A stretch of 10,723 bases of DNA from NCBI GenBank assembly GCA_938003575.1, contig CALKYG010000009.1, positions 1-10,723 of the forward strand, read 5' to 3'. Origin of the DNA: an uncultured Alphaproteobacteria bacterium (GTDB lineage: Bacteria > Pseudomonadota > Alphaproteobacteria > Caulobacterales > Parvularculaceae). Position 1 is the stretch's first letter. Each line of letters starts with the position of its first letter. This document shows, in pieces, positions 6,943-10,723 of the stretch. The notes beneath the pieces are model-generated. The model was not told the DNA's origin, did no database searches, and worked only from the letters and a program-made list of their open reading frames with translations. A program made the position numbers and the translations under genes.

Positions 6943-7035
6943 GTTGCCGCAGCGCCTTCGCAGTGAGTATTCCCCGCCGGTCGCGGCTGCAAGCCTCACA
7001 AATGCGTGGGATGCTTTTAGCGTGCAACTCGATTG

Positions 7036-7065
7036 TTGACCTTCACCCCGAGGAAGTCGAAATAC
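7036..7065 (+). promoter_or_regulatory. candidate cysK promoter
   Basis: TTGACC at 7036-7041 is a good -35-like hexamer. After 17-18 nt the sequence is only weakly -10-like (GAAATAC, 7059-7065). It ends 21 nt before the preferred cysK ATG. Position supports it and the -10 quality argues against it. The rest of the 6932-7086 gap must hold the promoter of the divergent aminotransferase operon, which I could not place. Confidence 0.3.
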
Positions 7066-7086
7066 GCCCTTAAACGGGAGAGACCT

Positions 7087-8127
7087 ATGGCGAGATTTGA
7101 CAGCATTTTGGGAACGATAGGCCGCACGCCGGTCGTACGTTTGAACAAGATGGCGCCTCCCGGCGTCAGCGTTTTTGTCAAGATTGAAGCCTTCAATCCG
7201 TTGGGATCGGTCAAGGATCGACTCGCGCTCGGCGTCATTGAAGCGGCGGAAGAGTCAGGCGCCTTGAAGCCCGGCCAGACGATCGTCGAAGCGACCAGCG
7301 GAAATACGGGAATCGGTCTCGCCATGGTCTGCGCGGCAAAGGGTTATCCGCTCGTCATTACGATGGCGGAGAGCTTTTCAGTCGAGCGGCGCAAGTTGAT
7401 GCGATTCTTGGGCGCGAAGGTTGTTGTGACGCCGGCGAAAGATCGCGGCACCGGCATGGTCGCAAAGGCGAAGGAACTCGCCGATAAAAACGGCTGGTTC
7501 ATGACCCGGCAATTCGAAAACCCGGCGAATCCCGATATCCACGAGAGAACGACTGCTCGCGAGATCATCGACGATTTCAAGGGTGAGCGGCTCGATTATT
7601 GGGTGACAGGTTACGGCACGGGCGGCACTCTCTCGGGTGTTGCGCGCGTGTTGAAAAAGGAGCGCCCTGAAACGAAGATCATCGTCAGCGAGCCTGACGT
7701 CGCGGCGCTTATCTTCGACGGCGCGCCGCAAAAACGGCGGACCGACGGCTCCGCTGATGGAAGTCATCCCGCCTGGACGCCGCACCCGATCCAGGGCTGG
7801 ACGCCGGACTTCATCCCGCTCGTCGCGCAAGAGGCGATCGATAAGAAATTTATCGACAAGATACTCAAAGTGTCCGGCGCCGATGCAATGAAGGCTGCAA
7901 AGGACCTTGCGCAGAAAGAGGGCGTCTTTGTCGGCATATCGTCGGGCGCGACATTGGCGACAGCGCTTGAGGTCGCGAACGGCGCGGCGAAGGGGTCGGT
8001 CATACTTGCCATGCTGCCGGACACGGGCGAGCGCTATCTGTCAACGCCGCTCTTCTCCGGAATCGAAGCGGAGATGAGTGAGGAGGAGAAGGTCATTTCT
8101 CACTCTACGCCCGGGTATCAGCTTTAA
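7087..8127 (+). CDS. cysK: cysteine synthase A (O-acetylserine sulfhydrylase)
   Basis: A 346-residue fold-type II PLP enzyme that makes L-cysteine from O-acetylserine and sulfide in the cytosol. Motifs in order: SILGTIGRTPVVRLNK (6-21), NPLGSVKDR (37-45) with K43 as the PLP lysine, TSGNTG (70-75) forming the substrate-binding loop, GYGTGGTLSG (175-184) for the PLP phosphate, SSGAT (285-289), and the C-terminal PDTGERYLST (311-320). The ATG at 7087 is chosen because GGGAG (7076-7080) lies 6 nt upstream and the N-terminus is the canonical one; the frame also opens at a TTG at 7033 but adds residues atypical of the family. Relative to common CysK sequences there is an insertion-like stretch around 212-232, just before the HPIQGWTPDFIP segment (233-244). 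Cysteine desulfhydrase-like or cystathionine beta-synthase-like paralogues are less likely given the motifs. It is transcribed away from the aminotransferase/LOG/sulfotransferase-like operon. Confidence 0.94.
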   Translation: MARFDSILGTIGRTPVVRLNKMAPPGVSVFVKIEAFNPLGSVKDRLALGVIEAAEESGALKPGQTIVEATSGNTGIGLAMVCAAKGYPLVITMAESFSVERRKLMRFLGAKVVVTPAKDRGTGMVAKAKELADKNGWFMTRQFENPANPDIHERTTAREIIDDFKGERLDYWVTGYGTGGTLSGVARVLKKERPETKIIVSEPDVAALIFDGAPQKRRTDGSADGSHPAWTPHPIQGWTPDFIPLVAQEAIDKKFIDKILKVSGADAMKAAKDLAQKEGVFVGISSGATLATALEVANGAAKGSVILAMLPDTGERYLSTPLFSGIEAEMSEEEKVISHSTPGYQL

Positions 8128-8129
8128 GA

Positions 8130-9005
8130 TTACGGCCACTTCGCGAGCGGCGGCAGCGATGACAGAATCGCCTCGACATTGCCGCCGGTCTTGAGACCGA
8201 AAACCGTCCCGCGGTCGTATAGCAAGTTGTACTCGGCGTAGCGGCCGCGGCGAACATATTGCTCTTCGCGGTCCTCTTCCGTCCAGGGCGTGTTCATTCG
8301 CCGCGCGACAAGGCTCGGATAGACTTCCAGAAAGGCTCGTCCGACACTTTGCGTAAACGAAAAGTCCTTCTCCCAGTCGCCTGAGTTATGCCGGTCGTAG
8401 AAGATTCCCCCGACGCCGCGCGGCTCTTTTCGGTGCGGCAGGTAGAAATAGTCATCGCACCATGCTCTGTACCTCGGGTGCCAATCCGGATCGTACGGGT
8501 CGCAAGCCGCCTTCATCGCAGCGTGGAAGTCGCGCGTGTCTTCATGGTCGCCGGTCCGGTAGCGATCGAGCATCGGGTTCAAATCGCCGCCGCCTCCGAA
8601 CCATTGTTTGGTCGTGACGATCATGCGCGTGTTCATGTGCGCGGACGGCGCATGCGGGTTTCGCGTATGCGCGATCAGCGATACGCCGCAGGCCCAGAAG
8701 CGAGGATCGTCCTCGGCGCCGGGAATCTGCTTGCGGAACTCTTCGGAAAACTCTCCGAGCACCTCTGAAAAATGGACGCCGACTTTTTCAAAGACGCGCC
8801 CTTTCATCAGCGCCATGACGCCGCCGCCCTCATCAGGAAAATCGCCGCCGCGTTTCCACGGCTTGCGCTCGAAGCGTCCCGGCGCCCAGTCAGCGTAAAG
8901 CGGCCCCCCGTGGTCTTCGAGATTCTCAAACGAAGCGATGAGCAAAGATTGCAGCTCCCGGAACCAGGCGGCGGCTCGTATCTTCCTTTCGGCGAGTTCG
9001 GGCAT
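8130..9005 (-). CDS. hemF: oxygen-dependent coproporphyrinogen III oxidase
   Basis: A 291-residue cytosolic enzyme catalysing the O2-dependent oxidative decarboxylation of coproporphyrinogen III to protoporphyrinogen IX in heme synthesis. Recognisable segments are [20 protein letters not shown] (61-80), [11 protein letters not shown] (118-128), [11 protein letters not shown] (135-145), [20 protein letters not shown] (178-197), GGIFYD (199-204) and the C-terminal [20 protein letters not shown] (250-269) leading into [17 protein letters not shown]. Length is as expected for HemF. The ATG at 9005 is chosen because AAGGA overlaps the trmL stop at a suitable distance and the frame upstream is only an out-of-phase reading of trmL. 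The gene lies 14 nt after trmL, likely as an operon. It converges on cysK with 2 nt between the stops. Its presence implies aerobic heme synthesis, fitting the adjacent cytochrome bc1 genes. Confidence 0.96.
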   Translation of the reverse strand: MPELAERKIRAAAWFRELQSLLIASFENLEDHGGPLYADWAPGRFERKPWKRGGDFPDEGGGVMALMKGRVFEKVGVHFSEVLGEFSEEFRKQIPGAEDDPRFWACGVSLIAHTRNPHAPSAHMNTRMIVTTKQWFGGGGDLNPMLDRYRTGDHEDTRDFHAAMKAACDPYDPDWHPRYRAWCDDYFYLPHRKEPRGVGGIFYDRHNSGDWEKDFSFTQSVGRAFLEVYPSLVARRMNTPWTEEDREEQYVRRGRYAEYNLLYDRGTVFGLKTGGNVEAILSSLPPLAKWP

Positions 9006-9019
9006 GACGGCGTTTCCTT

Positions 9020-9469
9020 TCACCAGCCCAACTGCCGCCGCATCTCCGCGAGCGCAATGGCGCCGGCGGCCGCAGCGTTGAGGGAGCGCGCGGCGGGGGC
9101 GAGGGGGATGCGGACGGCGAAGTCTGATGCGGCCCGCACCTCCGCCGGGACGCCCGCGCTTTCCTGACCAATAAGCAAGATGTCGCCTGGTTGGAACCGG
9201 AAGTCCCAGATCGACGCTCCGGCGCTGGTCGAAAGAAGAATAAGGCGGCCCGCCGCCCGCTCTTGGCTCTTTACGAACTTCGTCCAGGAGGCGTGGAGCG
9301 TCGGTACCGCCAGCGCCCGATAGTCCATTGCGGCGCGCTTCAGGCTGCGGTCGTCGGCCGGGAACCCGCATGGTTCAATTATGTCGAGACCAGCGCCGAA
9401 GCAGGCCGCCGCCCGGATCGACGCGCCGACATTCTGGGGGATCTCGGGCTGGTAGAGGGCGAGGCGCAT
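9020..9469 (-). CDS. trmL: tRNA (cytidine(34)-2'-O)-methyltransferase, SPOUT family
   Basis: A 149-residue SPOUT (trefoil-knot) RNA methyltransferase. TrmL methylates the 2'-OH of the wobble nucleotide 34 in certain tRNA-Leu isoacceptors using S-adenosylmethionine, which supports decoding fidelity. Visible marks are the N-terminal [20 protein letters not shown] (5-24), the knot segments [12 protein letters not shown] (97-108) and [20 protein letters not shown] (121-140), and the ending RRQLGW, all matching minimal TrmL proteins that lack extra domains. Length is close to the usual value of about 155. An in-frame TAA directly precedes the ATG at 9469, so no longer start is possible. It is the first gene of a probable trmL-hemF operon, divergent from petA. 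Confidence in the subfamily is high because minimal SPOUT proteins with this ending are typically TrmL. Confidence 0.92.
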   Translation of the reverse strand: MRLALYQPEIPQNVGASIRAAACFGAGLDIIEPCGFPADDRSLKRAAMDYRALAVPTLHASWTKFVKSQERAAGRLILLSTSAGASIWDFRFQPGDILLIGQESAGVPAEVRAASDFAVRIPLAPAARSLNAAAAGAIALAEMRRQLGW

Positions 9470-9488
9470 TTACGGCATTCAACTCCTT
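9470..9488 (-). promoter_or_regulatory. ribosome site with a two-codon ORF abutting the trmL start
   Basis: The minus strand reads AAGGAG (9488-9483), TTGA, then ATG CCG TAA (9478-9470), directly followed by the trmL ATG (9469-9467). The strong ribosome site is 4 nt from the mini-ORF start but 13 nt from the trmL start, longer than usual. Ribosomes could start at the mini-ORF and re-initiate at the touching TAA-ATG, or start directly on trmL with a long spacer. The arrangement is seen directly; function is inference. Confidence 0.4.
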
Positions 9489-9620
9489 ATTCCGCCGCGA
9501 GAATGCAGCTTTTGCGGCGCCGCTCGCGACTCTAGGCCGCACTAGGTCAGCGGCTGGACTTTCACTAGAAACTCGTGCCAGAGGGAACCCCCAAAATCCC
9601 GCCGGTTCCGGCCGCTTCCC

Positions 9621-9634
9621 GGTCGGCGCCGACC
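9621..9634. repeat. 14-bp perfect palindrome in the trmL/petA divergent region
   Basis: GGTCGGCGCCGACC is its own reverse complement and lies 37 nt upstream of the petA ATG. It could be a dimeric regulator site for the bc1 operon or fold in the mRNA leader. No match to a known respiratory regulator site is recognised, and such palindromes are not rare in GC-rich DNA. Elsewhere in the 202-bp gap 9470-9671 I see no gene and no promoter I can place with confidence. Confidence 0.35.
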
Positions 9635-9671
9635 CGGCATGGGCGGCGCAGCTAAAGGAATAAGAAGGGCG

Positions 9672-10250
9672 ATGAGCGCGACTGACAACACGCATGGGGC
9701 GGAGCCTACCCGCCGCGATTTTATCCATATCCTCGCAGGCGCGACGACGATTGTCGGCGCAGCCGGGGTTGCGGTTCCGCTGATCCATCAGATGAACCCG
9801 GACGCGTCCGTCCTTGCGCTTTCGACGAAGGAAGTCGACCTGTCGGCGCTTGAGGTGGGTCAGGCGATCAAGGTGATGTGGCAAGGAAAGCCCGTTTTCA
9901 TCCGCCGCCGCACTGCGGAGGAGATCAAGACCGTCGAGGAGACGCCGCTTTCATCGTTGAAGGATCCAAAGGCGCGCAATAACAACATCGCGTCGAACGC
10001 GGACGCTGAAGACGCAAACCGCGTTATAAAGCCGGAATACATTGTCGTCGTCGGCGTCTGCACGCATCTCGGCTGCGTCCCGCTGGGCACGTCGCAGGGC
10101 GAGGTCCGCGGCGATTTCGGCGGCTGGTTCTGTCCATGTCACGGCTCGCATTACGACAATTCCGGACGCATCCGGAAAGGCCCGGCGCCGGAGAACCTGG
10201 CAGTACCGAAGTACCAATTCACGACCGACACAACGATCCGCATCGGCTAG
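9672..10250 (+). CDS. petA: ubiquinol-cytochrome c reductase Rieske iron-sulfur subunit
   Basis: A 192-residue Rieske protein of the cytochrome bc1 complex, passing electrons from ubiquinol at the Qo site to cytochrome c1 on the periplasmic side. The N-terminus carries a twin-arginine motif, TRRDF (13-17), followed by a hydrophobic segment (about 18-38) that serves as uncleaved Tat signal and membrane anchor. The 2Fe-2S ligands are in CTHLGC (C130, H132) and CPCHGSH (C154, H157), with C135 and C156 placed for the conserved disulfide. GPAPENLAVPKYQF (170-183) is the usual C-terminal cluster-capping loop. The ATG at 9672 has GAAGGGC just upstream and yields a typical alphaproteobacterial N-terminus; an ATG at 9639 is less suitable. 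petB follows after 12 nt, so the standard petABC operon is expected to continue past the window. Confidence 0.97.
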   Translation: MSATDNTHGAEPTRRDFIHILAGATTIVGAAGVAVPLIHQMNPDASVLALSTKEVDLSALEVGQAIKVMWQGKPVFIRRRTAEEIKTVEETPLSSLKDPKARNNNIASNADAEDANRVIKPEYIVVVGVCTHLGCVPLGTSQGEVRGDFGGWFCPCHGSHYDNSGRIRKGPAPENLAVPKYQFTTDTTIRIG

Positions 10251-10262
10251 GAGACAGGACCG

Positions 10263-10723
10263 GTGAACCATCCTTCGACATATAAGCCCGGAACCGCCAT
10301 CGAACGGTGGCTTGACCGGCGCCTCCCGATTATCCGTTTCGGCGCGGACTTCATGGAATTCCCGACGCCGAAGAACCTCAATTACTGGTGGACGTTCGGC
10401 GCAATCCTCGCCGTCTGCCTCGTCATCCAGATCATTACCGGCGTCATCCTCGCGATGCATTACACGCCGCACAAGGATTTCGCGTTCGAAAGCGTCGAGC
10501 ATATCATGCGCGATGTGAACTACGGCTGGCTGATGCGCTATGTGCACGCCAACGGCGCTTCGATGTTCTTCGTCGCCGTTTATATCCACATGTTCCGGGG
10601 TCTCTATTACGGGTCTTACAAAGAACCGCGCGAAATGGTTTGGATCCTCGGCGTGGTCATTTTCCTCTTGATGATGGCGACGGCGTTCATGGGCTATGTT
10701 CTGCCCTGGGGCCAAATGTCTTT
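10263..10723 (+). CDS. petB: cytochrome b of the bc1 complex, partial (C-terminus beyond window)
   Basis: The first 153 codons of the membrane-embedded diheme subunit of ubiquinol-cytochrome c reductase. The start is GTG at 10263, preceded by GGAGACAGGA, and the resulting N-terminus ([13 protein letters not shown], 11-23) is the standard one for alphaproteobacterial cytochrome b. Helix A covers about 42-66. H95 ([12 protein letters not shown]) and H109 (VYIHMFRG) are spaced 14 apart, as expected for the helix B ligands of the two hemes. [10 protein letters not shown] (144-153) is the conserved Qo-site region just before the sequence ends. It lies 12 nt after petA. Nothing is missing in the visible part; the remaining helices and the petC gene lie to the right of the window. 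Confidence 0.97.
   Translation, partial: MNHPSTYKPGTAIERWLDRRLPIIRFGADFMEFPTPKNLNYWWTFGAILAVCLVIQIITGVILAMHYTPHKDFAFESVEHIMRDVNYGWLMRYVHANGASMFFVAVYIHMFRGLYYGSYKEPREMVWILGVVIFLLMMATAFMGYVLPWGQMS

Noticed and set aside
9006..9371. N-terminal extension of hemF over trmL
   Set aside because: The frame is open but is trmL read out of phase, rich in Arg, Gly and Pro; HemF length and ribosome site fit the ATG at 9005.
9639..9671. Upstream ATG start for petA
   Set aside because: It adds 11 residues unlike Rieske N-termini, whereas the ATG at 9672 has a closer ribosome site.
9951..10715. 254-codon minus-strand frame across petA and petB
   Set aside because: It is antisense to two unmistakable bc1 subunits and its residues match no family I know.

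Overview
The window looks like a GC-rich chromosomal stretch from an aerobic alphaproteobacterium, most likely near the Caulobacterales/Parvularculales/Hyphomonadaceae. The reasons are the petA-petB cytochrome bc1 operon with a divergent trmL-hemF pair, the oxygen-dependent HemF, and a TonB-dependent receptor with the plug style common in that group. The taxon is inferred from gene content and motif style; no search was run. No phage, transposon, CRISPR, tRNA or rRNA signature was seen.

Layout, left to right. Positions 1-1953 (minus) hold a surface-polysaccharide O-acylation pair: an AlgI-type MBOAT acyltransferase followed 7 nt later by an SGNH-like protein that runs off the left edge. A strong intrinsic terminator at 2054-2082 ends the next unit, a lone TonB-dependent receptor (2110-4350, minus). 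The receptor has a 156-bp leader/intergenic region with two short inverted repeats.

Positions 4507-6931 (minus) hold the most unusual part, a three-gene unit joined by two 4-bp ATGA stop/start overlaps. In transcription order it encodes a class IV PLP aminotransferase-like protein, a LOG/TIGR00730 nucleotide phosphoribohydrolase-like protein, and a small sulfotransferase-like P-loop protein. As I recall, plants fuse the first and third of these domains in one polypeptide (the Arabidopsis BCAT-like proteins), so a shared pathway is plausible. The aminotransferase also carries Thr where the family normally has the glutamate that contacts PLP N1. This cluster is my best candidate for an undescribed system. 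Divergent from it, with 155 bp between the two preferred starts, is cysK (7087-8127, plus), which makes a sulfur or amino-acid theme worth testing.

cysK converges on hemF with only 2 nt between stop codons. hemF (8130-9005) lies downstream of trmL (9020-9469), both minus. A 202-bp divergent region then leads to petA (Rieske protein) and petB (cytochrome b, cut by the right edge), both plus. There is no gene-free stretch longer than 300 bases; the four gaps (1954-2109, 4351-4506, 6932-7086, 9470-9671) are described in their own entries.
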